Shown: in pieces, positions 41,908 through 51,134 of the stretch
How positions within the stretch are numbered: the first letter of the stretch is position 1
Layout: every line of letters begins with the position of its first letter
NCBI RefSeq assembly: GCF_009935865.1
Contig: NZ_QWEL01000002.1
Span: forward strand, 186,001-250,000
DNA length: 64,000 nucleotides
From: Odoribacter sp. Z80
Lineage (GTDB): Bacteria > Bacteroidota > Bacteroidia > Bacteroidales > Marinifilaceae
Direction: 5' to 3'
Program-made: the position numbers and the translations under genes
Notes under the pieces: generated by a model
What the model was told of the DNA's origin: nothing
Databases searched by the model: none
Seen by the model: only the letters and a program-made list of their open reading frames with translations

Positions 41908-44094
41908 TTACTTAAAAAACAACAACTCCCTATATTTCGGAAGCGGCCAGATTTCATCATCCACCAACAGCTCCAGTTTATCAATATGATACCGGATTCT
42001 GTCCAGATAGGGTAAAACGGTCCCTGAATAAACAGCGGCCCTTTCAACCTCGTTAGGAACAGTATTGTTAGCTACTTTACGGGCTTCAGTCATATCATCC
42101 ACCAACGTACGGATTTCCTTGATATGAGCCGAGATCTCCTTAATCGCTTTCAACTGCACTTCTCCCACTTCGGCATAGACATCCGGCAAAATCTCCTTTA
42201 ATCCCCGAACGTTATTAATCAATGTATTCTGATAAGAAATAGCCGTGGGAATAATGTGATTCAAAGCCAAATCCCCCAACACCCTCGATTCTATCTGCAA
42301 CTTTTTCAGATAAATCTCATTCTTGATTTCATAACGGGCCTCCAGTTCGCGTTCCGTAAAGATACCGTTATCCACAAACAATTTTTTAGCTTTGGGCGTC
42401 AGATAAGCTTTCAACGCCCCGACACAGTCACTGTTCACCGAAAGCCCTCTTCTTTCAGCCTCCTCCCTCCATTCCTTACTATATCCGTTTCCTTCAAAAC
42501 GTATCTTCTTGCAGGCAATAATATATTTCCTGAGTACCTGAAAAATGGCCTCATCCTTCTTTACTCCTTTCTCAATCAACGCATCCACTTCACCCTTAAA
42601 AGTGAGCAATTGCTCAGCCACAGCTGTATTCAGGACAATCATCGCCCCACCGCAATTGGCAGAAGACCCCACCGCCCGAAATTCAAAACGGTTTCCCGTA
42701 AAAGCAAAAGGCGAAGTACGGTTACGGTCCGTATTATCACGCATAATCTCCGGAATCTTCCCTACGTTCAGTTTCAACTCCGTTTTTTCATCCGGACTCA
42801 TTCTCTTGCTGCTCACTTTTTGCTCAATCTCATCCAGAATCGAATCCAACTGCTGACCCAAAAATACGGACATAATCACCGGTGGGGCCTCATCTCCCCC
42901 CAGACGACGTTCATTCCCCAACGATACGATGCAAGCCTTCAGTAAAGCTTCCTGCTCCAGGACAGCTTTCGTGGTTGTGACCAGAAACACCAAAAATTGC
43001 ATATTCGATTTGGGATTCTTGCCCGGCGACAACAAATTCACCCCGGTATCCGTCAGTAAAGACCAGTTGTTATGCTTGCCCGAACCATTGATTCCTTTGT
43101 ACGGTTTCTCATGCAGCAACACCCTGAACTTATGTCGTCTTGCAATGCGCTTCATCGTTGACATCAATAGCTGATTGTGGTCGACCGCCAGGTTCGCCTC
43201 CTCAAAAATAGGGGCCAGTTCAAACTGGTTGGGTGCACACTCATTATGCCGTGTCTTCGCCGGAATCCCCAAACGGTGACATTCATATTCCAGTTCATCC
43301 ATAAAAGCATTCACCCGCTCGGGAATAGCACCGAAATAATGGTCCTCCAACTGCTGGTCTTTAGCTGCCGAATGTCCCATCAGGGTCCGCCCGCACAACT
43401 TCAAATCCGGACGGGCATTGAACAAAGCCTCGTCCACCAAAAAATATTCCTGTTCCCAACCCAAGGTTGCCACCACTTTCTGCACATCCTTGTCAAAATA
43501 CTGGCACACACCAACCGCCGCCTTGTCAATCAAAGCCAAAGCTTTCAGCATGGGCGTCTTGTAGTCCAGTGCCTCCCCCGTATAAGCTACAAACACCGTA
43601 GGAATACAAAGGGTATTATTATTAATAAAGGCAGGTGAGCCCGGGTCCCAGGCCGTATACCCCCGCGCCTCAAACGTATTGCGGATACCGCCATTCGGGA
43701 AACTGGACGCATCCGGTTCCTGCTGCACTAACATCCGGCCGTCAAAAGCCTCAATGATGGAACCGTTCTTCTGCAAATCAATAAAACCGTCGTGCTTCTC
43801 TGCTGTAGCCCCGTTCAAAGGATGAAACCAGTGGGTATAATGAGTCGCCCCCTTCTCCACCGCCCACGCTTTCATGGCGGCAGCCACCTGGTCCGCCAGC
43901 CCCCGGTCAATCACCCCACCCTCTGACATCACCTTCTCCAGCTTTTTAAAAGCTTCTATTGACAGGTATTGACGCATCTTATCAACGGTCAACACGTCAC
44001 ACCCGAAAATTTCGGACACCCTTCGCCGTTCCCCCACATCCACCGGCTTACGATTCGAAAGTTCCTCTAATGCAGAAAATCTGATTTTTGCCAT
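41908..44094 (-). CDS. glnN: Type III glutamine synthetase
   Basis: The 728-residue GSIII makes glutamine from glutamate and ammonia and is the main ammonia-assimilating synthetase in Bacteroides. Diagnostic segments are THWFHPLNGATAEKHDGFID near residue 85, GWEQEYFLVDE near residue 195 (metal ligands), TRHNECAPNQFELAPIFEE near residue 262, the NGSGKHNNWSL loop near residue 315, and NRTSPFAFTGNRFEFRAVGS near residue 450. Length fits GSIII, nearly twice GSI. It has its own promoter element and a shared terminator. The catalytic motifs are intact. Nitrogen control probably acts upstream but no operator is recognised. Confidence 0.97.
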   Translation of the reverse strand: MAKIRFSALEELSNRKPVDVGERRRVSEIFGCDVLTVDKMRQYLSIEAFKKLEKVMSEGGVIDRGLADQVAAAMKAWAVEKGATHYTHWFHPLNGATAEKHDGFIDLQKNGSIIEAFDGRMLVQQEPDASSFPNGGIRNTFEARGYTAWDPGSPAFINNNTLCIPTVFVAYTGEALDYKTPMLKALALIDKAAVGVCQYFDKDVQKVVATLGWEQEYFLVDEALFNARPDLKLCGRTLMGHSAAKDQQLEDHYFGAIPERVNAFMDELEYECHRLGIPAKTRHNECAPNQFELAPIFEEANLAVDHNQLLMSTMKRIARRHKFRVLLHEKPYKGINGSGKHNNWSLLTDTGVNLLSPGKNPKSNMQFLVFLVTTTKAVLEQEALLKACIVSLGNERRLGGDEAPPVIMSVFLGQQLDSILDEIEQKVSSKRMSPDEKTELKLNVGKIPEIMRDNTDRNRTSPFAFTGNRFEFRAVGSSANCGGAMIVLNTAVAEQLLTFKGEVDALIEKGVKKDEAIFQVLRKYIIACKKIRFEGNGYSKEWREEAERRGLSVNSDCVGALKAYLTPKAKKLFVDNGIFTERELEARYEIKNEIYLKKLQIESRVLGDLALNHIIPTAISYQNTLINNVRGLKEILPDVYAEVGEVQLKAIKEISAHIKEIRTLVDDMTEARKVANNTVPNEVERAAVYSGTVLPYLDRIRYHIDKLELLVDDEIWPLPKYRELLFFK

Positions 44095-44135
44095 AAATTA
44101 TCATTTTTAGGATTACACCCCCCATTTTTATGATG

Positions 44136-44143
44136 CAAATTTA
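44136..44143 (-). promoter_or_regulatory. -7 element of glnN
   Basis: Minus strand TAAATTTG, 41 bp before glnN; no matching TTTG -33 box at 19-21 bp. Confidence 0.5.
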
Positions 44144-44219
44144 AAAATAATATTTATTTTTTGTCACCATACCCCATAATTTTTATACACATATGCAATA
44201 TATTATCTTTTCATCTTAC

Positions 44220-44235
44220 AAAAAAAAAAAAAAAA
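44220..44235. repeat. 16-A homopolymer
   Basis: Sixteen A residues in the intergenic region between glnN and the Nim-like gene. It could vary in length by slippage or reflect a sequencing limit. Confidence 0.85.
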
Positions 44236-44257
44236 GAATGACACAACAACCAAATCA

Positions 44258-44335
44258 TTTCCGGTACGGAAAACTTTTTCATTTTTACCGGAAATAGAAA
44301 TAATCGCAACGATGCCCTGCAATAATTACCGGAAA
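44258..44335. promoter_or_regulatory. Three TACCGGAAA sites upstream of the Nim-like gene (possible operators)
   Basis: TTTCCGGTA at 44258-44266 (inverse orientation), TACCGGAAA at 44286-44294 and TACCGGAAA at 44327-44335. The last ends 7 bp before the -7 element, where it would overlap the spacer. A regulator-binding role is inferred only from the repetition and position. Confidence 0.35.
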
Positions 44336-44341
44336 AATGAA

Positions 44342-44349
44342 TAAATTTG
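44342..44349 (+). promoter_or_regulatory. -7 element of the Nim-like gene
   Basis: TAAATTTG, 65 bp before the ATG. Confidence 0.45.
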
Positions 44350-44413
44350 TAACTTCTTAGAAGGAGTCGCCGAGAATTCTTGCAGCCCTCAAATCTTAAA
44401 ATTATATCACTAC

Positions 44414-44917
44414 ATGAACTTCCGGGAAATGAGGCGTAAACGCCAACAGCTCACAAAAGAAAGGTGTATCGAAATCCTAAAAAATGCAACATCCGGCACT
44501 TTAGCTCTGCTCGGAGATAATGGTTATCCGTACGCAGTACCCATCAGTTTTGTATATAGTAACGGTAAATTATTCTTTCACAGCGCATTGTCCGGTCACA
44601 AAATAGATGCTATCCGAAACCATGACAAAGCTTCTTTTTGCGTAACAGAACGAGATGACGTTCAGCCAGAGAAATTCACAACATTTTTTCGCAGTGTCAT
44701 AGCATTTGGCAAAATTCACATCATTGAATCCTCATCTGAAAAACTAAAGGCGGCTTATACACTTGGGATTAAATATAATCCAAATGATGAGATTGGTTTG
44801 CACAGAGAAATAGACAAAGGATTCACACACATGCTTATGATTTGTCTTGATATTGAACACCTGACCGGGAAAGAAGCCATTGAATTGATTGCAGGCCCAT
44901 CGGGCAATGATTGTTAA
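44414..44917 (+). CDS. Nim-like pyridoxamine-phosphate-oxidase-family flavoprotein
   Basis: The 167-residue protein is close in layout to the 5-nitroimidazole resistance proteins NimA-F: it starts NFREMRRKRQQLTKERCIEI, then SGTLALLGDNGYPYAVPISF, FHSALSGHKIDAIRN, FCVTERDDVQPEKFTTFFRS, and ends LDIEHLTGKEAIEL. The fold is the split barrel that binds FMN or a related cofactor; Nim proteins are thought to reduce the nitro group to a harmless amine. Chromosomal homologues are widespread and need not give resistance, so the name nim is not assigned. The IS elements usually linked with mobile nim genes are absent. Confidence 0.86.
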   Translation: MNFREMRRKRQQLTKERCIEILKNATSGTLALLGDNGYPYAVPISFVYSNGKLFFHSALSGHKIDAIRNHDKASFCVTERDDVQPEKFTTFFRSVIAFGKIHIIESSSEKLKAAYTLGIKYNPNDEIGLHREIDKGFTHMLMICLDIEHLTGKEAIELIAGPSGNDC

Positions 44918-44973
44918 ATCATCAACAGACAACATTCGTTCTGCATTTCAAATCCACTTTCGTTTCTTTGTCA

Positions 44974-44981
44974 TATCTTTG
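44974..44981 (+). promoter_or_regulatory. -7 element of the pyridoxal kinase gene (leaderless layout)
   Basis: TATCTTTG ends 4 nt before the ATG at 44986. With the usual spacing the first transcribed base would be about the A of the ATG. Confidence 0.5.
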
Positions 44982-44985
44982 CAAC

Positions 44986-45849
44986 ATGAAAAAAATCGCA
45001 GCAATTCACGACCTTTCCGGTTATGGCAGGGCTTCTCTGACTGTAGCCATACCCATTTTATCCTATATGGGCTACCAGGTATGCCCGCTACCCACGGCCA
45101 TTCTCTCCGCCCACAGCGAATACCCGGACTTCCGCAGTTTCGACCTCACGGACCAAATGCAACCCATCATCGACCATTGGAAAGAACTCGATTTACACTT
45201 TGACGCCCTCTATTCCGGTTATTTGGCCTCCTATCGGCAAATGCAGATTGTGGAACGTTTTTTCAACGACTTTAAAACCCCGGACAACTTCATATTGGTC
45301 GACCCCGTCCTGGGCGACCACGGGCAACTCTATCCCGGCATGGACGACGCTATGGTAAAAGGCATGCGGCAACTCTGCTCCCAGGCCAAAGTCATCACTC
45401 CCAACCTGACCGAAGCCGCTTTCCTGTCCGGTCGTCCCTACCGTCCGGACCTCACCCCCGAAGAAGCCTTCACATGGTGCCGCGAACTCAGCCAACTGGG
45501 ACCGGAATACTGCATCATTACTTCCGCTCCCCCTGCGGAGAAAAACAAAAATATAGCGACAATCGCCTACAACAAAACGGACGGACGGATGTGGCGCGTT
45601 TGCAGCGACTATGTCCCGGCCACATATCCCGGCACGGGAGACGCGTTTGCCAGCGTAATCACCGGATGCCTGCTCAACGGTGACAGCCTGCCCGAAGCCA
45701 TTGAACGGGCCGTACACTTTATCAACATGGGCATCAAAGCGACTTTCGGTTACAGCCATAATCCGCTGGACGGGATGAATCAGGAAAAAGTGCTTCACTA
45801 CTTAGTGGAGCCGCTCCCTTATTTCACCTACGAACAAATCACCTTATGA
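44986..45849 (+). CDS. Pyridoxal/pyridoxamine kinase, PfkB superfamily
   Basis: The 287-residue kinase phosphorylates B6 vitamers. It starts MKKIAAIHDLSGYGRASLTVAIP, with the substrate-binding HDLSGYGR typical of pyridoxamine kinases of this type. The anion-hole motif is TYPGTGDAFASVITGCLL near residue 205, with Asp as catalytic base, and VDPVLGDHG near residue 107 contacts the nucleotide. The short 5' distance to the promoter suggests a leaderless message. Its TGA overlaps the ATG of the following HAD gene (ATGA). Confidence 0.88.
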   Translation: MKKIAAIHDLSGYGRASLTVAIPILSYMGYQVCPLPTAILSAHSEYPDFRSFDLTDQMQPIIDHWKELDLHFDALYSGYLASYRQMQIVERFFNDFKTPDNFILVDPVLGDHGQLYPGMDDAMVKGMRQLCSQAKVITPNLTEAAFLSGRPYRPDLTPEEAFTWCRELSQLGPEYCIITSAPPAEKNKNIATIAYNKTDGRMWRVCSDYVPATYPGTGDAFASVITGCLLNGDSLPEAIERAVHFINMGIKATFGYSHNPLDGMNQEKVLHYLVEPLPYFTYEQITL

Positions 45850-46667
45850 TACAAGCTATCATCTCGGACTTAGATGGCACGATTCTCCCCAAAGGAGGTA
45901 AAATAAGTTCCGAAACACTAGCCGCTTTCCAAAAGACAGGACAGAAAGGAATCCAACGCATCATCGCCACAGGCCGCAATTTATATTCGGCATTACAGGC
46001 CCTCCCTCCCGGATTTCCCATTGACTACCTCATATTTTCATCGGGAGCCGGGATATTAAAATGGCCGGACAGGCAAATGCTGTTCACACGCCACCTGAGC
46101 CGGCAGACCGCCCAGGAAATTGCCTGCTATTTATGGGACTATAACATCAACTTCACCATCCAGCAGGCCATCCCCGACAATCACCATTTCTATTATACCT
46201 CGATATACCCTCTGCACGAAGACTACAAACGCCGATTAGCCGCTTACAAACCTTTCGGCATCCCCATCTGCTCGCCCGACGGCATACAAAGCGAGGCGAC
46301 ACAGTTTGTCATGATTCTGGATGCTTCACAGATTCATTTACTGGAAAAAATCCGGAAAGACCTTGCCGGCTATTCGGTAGTGCGCTCCACCTCTCCGATA
46401 GACGCCAAAGCCGTCTGGATAGAGATATTTGCACCGGGTATCAACAAAGGCACTGCTTGCCTCCGCTTGCTGAAACAACTGGATATTCACCCCGAAGATT
46501 GTGCCGGATTAGGCAACGATTACAACGATGTTGATTTTTTAGACCTGTGCGGTACAGCTTTTTTAGTTGGGAATGCCCCTTTCCGTCTGAAACCTTACTA
46601 CAAATCCGTTGCTTCAGACCGAAACAACGGATTTGCGGAATTTATAGACCGGGTTTTAATATCTTAA
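45846..46667 (+). CDS. HAD-family (Cof-type) phosphatase
   Basis: A 273-residue hydrolase of the Cof/IIB subfamily. Motif I is [14 protein letters not shown] (nucleophile and general acid), motif II ATGRN, motif III a Lys in the [15 protein letters not shown] segment, and motif [15 protein letters not shown] large C2-type cap sits between. Substrates of such enzymes are sugar phosphates, nucleotides or PLP; the ATGA overlap with the pyridoxal kinase raises the possibility of PLP turnover. Its stop overlaps the stop of convergent pyrF by two bases. Confidence 0.9.
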   Translation: MIQAIISDLDGTILPKGGKISSETLAAFQKTGQKGIQRIIATGRNLYSALQALPPGFPIDYLIFSSGAGILKWPDRQMLFTRHLSRQTAQEIACYLWDYNINFTIQQAIPDNHHFYYTSIYPLHEDYKRRLAAYKPFGIPICSPDGIQSEATQFVMILDASQIHLLEKIRKDLAGYSVVRSTSPIDAKAVWIEIFAPGINKGTACLRLLKQLDIHPEDCAGLGNDYNDVDFLDLCGTAFLVGNAPFRLKPYYKSVASDRNNGFAEFIDRVLIS

Positions 46668-47491
46668 ATAATGCCCTTTTCTTCAAGCAAACATGCCATA
46701 TCCCCCTGAAGTTTCCGGGCTTCTTCCCCAGCACGGGCAGCAAAATTCTCGGTTTTATCCGCAAAAATAATACCGCGCGAAGAGTTGACAATCAAGCCGC
46801 AATGACTATTCATGCCATATTTCGCCACTTCTTCCAGACTGCCACCCTGCGCTCCCACTCCGGGCACCAAAAGAAAGTGATCGGGAACAATGGCACGGAT
46901 ACCGCCCAACATTTCAGCTTTGGTAGCCCCCACCACATACATCATGTTCTGTTTATCCCCCCATTCCTGGGATTTTTTCAGCACTTTCTCATACAATTTC
47001 TCCCCCTCACTATCAAAAAACTGGAAATCAAAAGCACCTTTATTAGAAGTCAAGGCCAGCAAAATCACCCATTTCCCTTCATATTGCAGGAAAGGAGTGA
47101 CTGAGTCTTCGCCCATATACGGAGCCACTGTAATAGCATCAAAATCAAGCGTCTGCAAAAAGGCTTTCGCATACATCTGGGAGGTATTCCCGATGTCGCC
47201 CCGTTTCGCATCGGCAATGATGAAAACTTCCGGATATTCCGACCGGATGTATTTCACTGTCTTTTCCAAACTCAGCCACCCTTCCACACCCCGGCTTTCA
47301 TAAAAAGCGATATTGGGTTTATAAGCAACAGCAAACTCTGCCGTCGCATCAACAATAGCTTTATTGAACTCAAAAACAGGATCTCCGGCCGTCAACAGAT
47401 GAGCCGGAATTTTAGCGATATCGGAATCCAAACCGACGCAGAGAAAAGATTTTTTCTTTTTTATCTGCTCAAACAACTGAGTATAATCCAT
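46664..47491 (-). CDS. pyrF: Orotidine 5'-phosphate decarboxylase
   Basis: PyrF forms UMP, the last step of pyrimidine synthesis. The 275-residue, type 2-like (about 270 residues) sequence has [17 protein letters not shown] at the start, the catalytic Lys-Asp pair in [17 protein letters not shown] near residue 95, and the phosphate loop [16 protein letters not shown] near residue 210. It lies 42 bp after prfA on the same strand, probably one transcript. It is far from the pyrBI operon in the window, as in many Bacteroidetes. Confidence 0.95.
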   Translation of the reverse strand: MDYTQLFEQIKKKKSFLCVGLDSDIAKIPAHLLTAGDPVFEFNKAIVDATAEFAVAYKPNIAFYESRGVEGWLSLEKTVKYIRSEYPEVFIIADAKRGDIGNTSQMYAKAFLQTLDFDAITVAPYMGEDSVTPFLQYEGKWVILLALTSNKGAFDFQFFDSEGEKLYEKVLKKSQEWGDKQNMMYVVGATKAEMLGGIRAIVPDHFLLVPGVGAQGGSLEEVAKYGMNSHCGLIVNSSRGIIFADKTENFAARAGEEARKLQGDMACLLEEKGII

Positions 47492-47533
47492 AATATCTGT
47501 ATGTTAATTCATTTCCATTCACGATCTGCAAGC

Positions 47534-48640
47534 TTACAATCCGCTGGCTTTCAAACGTTCCGTATTTTCCTCGATTTGCAATTTCTCGATCACTTCATCC
47601 AAATCGCCGTCCAGGACAGCCTGAAGATTATAAAGTGTGAAATTAATCCGGTGGTCGGTCACTCGTCCCTGGGGATAGTTATAAGTACGGATTTTCGCCG
47701 AACGGTCGCCGGTGCTCACCATCGTCTTCCGTTTGGCAGAAATATCATCCATATATTTTTGGTGCTCACGGTCATAAATAAAAGTACGCAGACGCGCCAA
47801 CGCCCGTTCTTTATTCTTCGGCTGGTCCCGGGTCTCCGTACATTCTATCAAAATCTCTTCCGATACACCGGTATTCGGATTTTTCCACATATAACGCAAC
47901 CGCACTCCCGACTCCACCTTATTCACATTCTGCCCACCGGCACCTCCCGAACGGAACGTATCCCATTTTATCTCCCCTTCATTAATCTGTACATCAAACT
48001 CTTCCGCCTCCGGCAGTACAGCCACCGTCGCCGCAGAAGTATGTACCCGCCCCTGGGTTTCCGTTTCCGGCACCCGCTGCACCCGGTGCACACCGGATTC
48101 GTACTTCAAAACGCCGTATACATTATTTCCGGAAACACTGGCCACGATTTCTTTATATCCCCCGGCCGTACCCTCATTAAAGCTGGAAACCTCCAGCCTC
48201 CAGCCTCTCTTCTCACAAAACTTGACATACATCCGGAACAAATCCCCGGCAAACAAACAAGCCTCATCACCACCCGTTCCTCCCCGGATTTCCAGAATAG
48301 CATTCTTGCTATCCTCCGGGTCAGCAGGTATCAACAACATCTTGATTTCCTGCTCCATGGCTGGCAATTTTTCCGTCAATTCCGCCATCTCCTCCTCCGC
48401 CATCTCACACAATTCCGGATCCTTTTCCGTAGCTAAAATTTCTTTAGACTCCTCCAATGTACGTAACGCAACTTTATACTTATCACCCGCCGCCGTCACC
48501 TCCTCCAATTCCTTGTATTCTTTCGTCAGACGCACATAACGTTTCATATCCTGAATCACCTCAGGATCGGTTATCAGCTGTCCGATTTCTTTAAAACGAA
48601 TATAAAAAGTCTCTAATTTCTCTAACAATGAATGGTCCAT
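47534..48640 (-). CDS. prfA: Peptide chain release factor 1
   Basis: The 368-residue factor reads UAA and UAG and releases the peptide. The catalytic GGQ is in RSGGAGGQNVNKVESGVRL near residue 240. The stop-codon-reading PxT motif is RVPETETQGR near residue 195 (Pro-Glu-Thr), in place of the more common Pro-Ala-Thr. The N-terminal domain includes the LELRGGTGGDEA region, here EIRGGTGGDEACLFAGDL. A TACTTTTG element lies 26 bp upstream (48666-48673). It is followed by pyrF. Confidence 0.97.
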   Translation of the reverse strand: MDHSLLEKLETFYIRFKEIGQLITDPEVIQDMKRYVRLTKEYKELEEVTAAGDKYKVALRTLEESKEILATEKDPELCEMAEEEMAELTEKLPAMEQEIKMLLIPADPEDSKNAILEIRGGTGGDEACLFAGDLFRMYVKFCEKRGWRLEVSSFNEGTAGGYKEIVASVSGNNVYGVLKYESGVHRVQRVPETETQGRVHTSAATVAVLPEAEEFDVQINEGEIKWDTFRSGGAGGQNVNKVESGVRLRYMWKNPNTGVSEEILIECTETRDQPKNKERALARLRTFIYDREHQKYMDDISAKRKTMVSTGDRSAKIRTYNYPQGRVTDHRINFTLYNLQAVLDGDLDEVIEKLQIEENTERLKASGL

Positions 48641-48665
48641 CTGCTGCGTTTTATGTTATCTCCGA

Positions 48666-48673
48666 CAAAAGTA
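48666..48673 (-). promoter_or_regulatory. -7 element of prfA-pyrF
   Basis: Minus strand TACTTTTG fits TAnnTTTG, 26 bp before the prfA ATG. Confidence 0.45.
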
Positions 48674-48685
48674 TACAATAATGCG

Positions 48686-49717
48686 CTAATTTGAAAACCG
48701 ATCAAGCCCCTCTCTGATATTCTTTATATACCCGACAGTTTCTTCCAGCGTATGAAAACGAAAATCCGGATACCGGTTTGAAATTTTAGCATTTGAATAA
48801 AACGACCGGTGTTGAGATGTGCGGGCCGTCTCCCGGGTAAAGGCCGGCCTTCTGCCGGCCAACCGCCCCACGACTGCCAAAAAACGCCAAACCACTTCCC
48901 CCATCCACGGTCTCAGATAAAAATAGGGCGGATGTTTCCCGTAAGCCCGTGCAATCACCGCAAACAACTCCCGGAAAGCATAATTGCCGCCATTCAGCAC
49001 AAACCGTTCTCCTCGGACCATCCCGTCTTCTGCCAAACGCACCATCAACGCCACCACATCCCTCACGTCTACATATCCGGTCACACCACGCGGATAAACC
49101 GGAATTCCCCGGGCCGCAGCAGCAAATAAACGGCTACTGCTCCGGGTCCACACTCCTGGTCCCAGAATGACAGACGGACAGACGATCACAGCATCCAATC
49201 CCCGTCCTACAAACTCCCATACGATTTTTTCCGCATTGCCTTTACTCCAGGAGTACACAGAATGTTCTCTGCCCTCAATCACCGGTGTCGCTTCGTCAAT
49301 CACCTCCATCTCCCGGACGGCATCCCCCAAAGCAGCTATCGAACTGACATAGCACAAACGGCAACCACACTCCAAACAAGCAGCCGCTATATTTTCCGTG
49401 CCACGCAGATTGGTTTCCTCCAACAAAACCCGGTCTCCCTCATCAAAAGAAACCATCGCCGCACAATGATACACCACCTCCGCCTGCCGGATGTAACCGA
49501 CATAAGTTTCCGGTTTCAATACATCCCCTTCCACCCATCTTACTTCTTTCCATAACTCTTGCCCGCCCGGATAAAACCCAAAAACCTGAAATGCCCCTGC
49601 CAAATCGCTGCCAGCACGTTTCAAAGCACATACAGAGTGTCCCGTTTGAAGCAAATAGCAAATAAGATGACTTCCCAACAATCCGGTTGCTCCCGTTACA
49701 AAAACTTTATTACCCAT
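48686..49717 (-). CDS. NAD(P)-dependent epimerase/dehydratase (extended SDR)
   Basis: A 343-residue extended short-chain dehydrogenase. The nucleotide site is VTGATGLLGSHLICYLL at the N-terminus; the active site is YSWSKGNAEKIV with Tyr-x-x-x-Lys near residue 160; and YVSSIAALG carries the Ser. The C-terminus resembles dihydroflavonol-4-reductase or sterol-dehydrogenase-type members, so the substrate may be a hydrophobic or sugar-linked ketone; nothing is specific. It follows yraN by 6 bp and is likely co-transcribed with it. Confidence 0.85.
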   Translation of the reverse strand: MGNKVFVTGATGLLGSHLICYLLQTGHSVCALKRAGSDLAGAFQVFGFYPGGQELWKEVRWVEGDVLKPETYVGYIRQAEVVYHCAAMVSFDEGDRVLLEETNLRGTENIAAACLECGCRLCYVSSIAALGDAVREMEVIDEATPVIEGREHSVYSWSKGNAEKIVWEFVGRGLDAVIVCPSVILGPGVWTRSSSRLFAAAARGIPVYPRGVTGYVDVRDVVALMVRLAEDGMVRGERFVLNGGNYAFRELFAVIARAYGKHPPYFYLRPWMGEVVWRFLAVVGRLAGRRPAFTRETARTSQHRSFYSNAKISNRYPDFRFHTLEETVGYIKNIREGLDRFSN

Positions 49718-49723
49718 AAAAAT

Positions 49724-50077
49724 CTACTCAAATACCTGAATTACATCCGGAATATGCTCTATTTCTCCGCTTTCTCCACTCACAACCACCAAATCAAACC
49801 GCACCTCCCGTTCTATTCCCTTTGACCTGATATAAACGTCAGCCGCTTTCCGCAGGTTCCTTCTTTTCAGAAGGTCCAGCAATTCAGCCGGACGTTCCTC
49901 TTTCATTCGTCTGGTTTTCACCTCAACCACCACCAACCATCCATCTTTCAGACAAACAATATCCAACTCCTTATGTTTCCATCTCCAATTTCTTTCCAGA
50001 ACAATATACCCCCTCTCCCGCAAATAATCTACAGCCTTTTGTTCTCCGAATTTTCCAAATTCATTATGTTCAGCCAT
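49724..50077 (-). CDS. yraN: YraN family protein (UPF0102)
   Basis: A 117-residue protein with the endonuclease-like core of the UPF0102 family: GKFGEQKAVDYLRERGYIVLERNW, then the Asp and ExK of KELDIVCLKDGWLVVVEVKTR, and QVFE at the end. The D-x(n)-ExK arrangement suggests a Holliday-junction-resolvase-like fold, but no activity is firmly established. A TATTTTTG element (50110-50117, minus) lies 33 bp upstream. The epimerase gene follows 6 bp later. Confidence 0.9.
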   Translation of the reverse strand: MAEHNEFGKFGEQKAVDYLRERGYIVLERNWRWKHKELDIVCLKDGWLVVVEVKTRRMKEERPAELLDLLKRRNLRKAADVYIRSKGIEREVRFDLVVVSGESGEIEHIPDVIQVFE

Positions 50078-50186
50078 TCAATACCACACCTCATTTATTA
50101 TTTCTATTTCAAAAATAAACAAAAAAAACAAATCTTCTTCTCTTTCATTTACAAAACACTATACATCCCATTTTCACTCAGACCAA

Positions 50187-50217
50187 TTTGATTTGTGAAC
50201 ATTTTTGACTATCTTTG
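50187..50217 (+). promoter_or_regulatory. Full-consensus promoter of the glycogen-synthase-like gene
   Basis: TTTG (50187-50190), 19-bp spacer, TATCTTTG (50210-50217), 22 bp before the ATG at 50240. Confidence 0.8.
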
Positions 50218-50239
50218 TATGATTTTTGGAGAAAATACT

Positions 50240-51064
50240 ATGGCGAAAAAAAAGATTCTTTTTATCTCTCAAGAGATCACTCCCTACTTACCGGAATCGG
50301 AAATGGCACATATCGGTCGTTACCTGCCCCAGGGGATTCAAGAAAAAGGAAAGGAAATCAGGACGTTTATGCCGCGTTACGGTTGCATCAATGAAAGACG
50401 CAACCAGCTTCACGAAGTCATTCGCTTATCCGGCATGAACCTGATTATTAATGATACCGACCACCCTTTAATTATCAAGGTTGCCTCCATCCAATCGGCC
50501 CGCATGCAAGTATATTTCATTGACAATGAAGACTATTTTCAACGGAAACATGTGATTACCGATGACAAAGGCACTTTCTTTGCAGATAACGACGAACGCT
50601 CCATATTCTTTACCCGGGGAGTATTTGAAACAGTAAAAAAATTACGTTGGGCACCTGACCTCATCTACTGCCAGGGATGGTTTACCGCATTAGTACCTCT
50701 CTACCTGAAAAAAGAATACCATGAGGATCCGATGTTCGCCCACTCCAAAGTCGTCTTTTCCACCTATAACGACCAATTTGACGGAACCCTGCACAAAGAC
50801 TTTGCCCAGAAAGTGTTAAGTGAAAACATTACTTCCAAAGACGTAAGCATAATAAGCGAACCGACCCATACCAATGTTAACAAACTGGCTTTCGACTATT
50901 CGGACGGAATTATTTTCAACAGCCAGGAAGTAGACCCCGAACTGAAAGAGTATGCGGCCAAAAGCGGCAAACCGATAACCGAATATACTACCCCCGAAGA
51001 GTATGTAAACACCTACTCCGCATTCTTTGACAAAATCCTGGAAAATACTCCATCTAAAAAATAA
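50240..51064 (+). CDS. Glycogen/starch synthase-like protein (GT5 N-terminal domain only)
   Basis: The 274-residue protein matches only the acceptor half of glycogen synthase: KILFISQEITPYLPESEMA corresponds to the KxGGLADV-type start, FMPRYGCINERRNQLHEVIR to the next conserved block, and WAPDLIYCQGWFTALVPLYL to the HxHDW-type segment. The C-terminal Rossmann domain that binds ADP-glucose, with its catalytic Glu, is absent. The usual KTGGLADV Lys-Thr-Gly-Gly is replaced by PESEMA. Such short proteins are conserved in Bacteroidetes, so this is a family trait and not a recent truncation. A non-catalytic or regulatory role is inferred. Confidence 0.8.
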   Translation: MAKKKILFISQEITPYLPESEMAHIGRYLPQGIQEKGKEIRTFMPRYGCINERRNQLHEVIRLSGMNLIINDTDHPLIIKVASIQSARMQVYFIDNEDYFQRKHVITDDKGTFFADNDERSIFFTRGVFETVKKLRWAPDLIYCQGWFTALVPLYLKKEYHEDPMFAHSKVVFSTYNDQFDGTLHKDFAQKVLSENITSKDVSIISEPTHTNVNKLAFDYSDGIIFNSQEVDPELKEYAAKSGKPITEYTTPEEYVNTYSAFFDKILENTPSKK

Positions 51065-51080
51065 TGCTTCCTATGTATAA

Positions 51081-51119
51081 ATGAAACCGGCCGGAAACTT
51101 CATTTCCGGCCGGTTTCAT
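51081..51119. terminator. Bidirectional terminator with 17-bp perfect stem
   Basis: The arms 51081-51097 and 51103-51119 are fully complementary (core ACCGGCCGG/CCGGCCGGT) around CTTCA. It separates the glycogen-synthase-like gene from convergent galE. Confidence 0.88.
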
Positions 51120-51134
51120 TTCAGTATACACAAA

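Noticed and set aside
44414-44917. Mobile metronidazole resistance gene
   Set aside because: The protein is Nim-like, but no IS element or transferred context is present; chromosomal homologues are common and resistance cannot be claimed from sequence.
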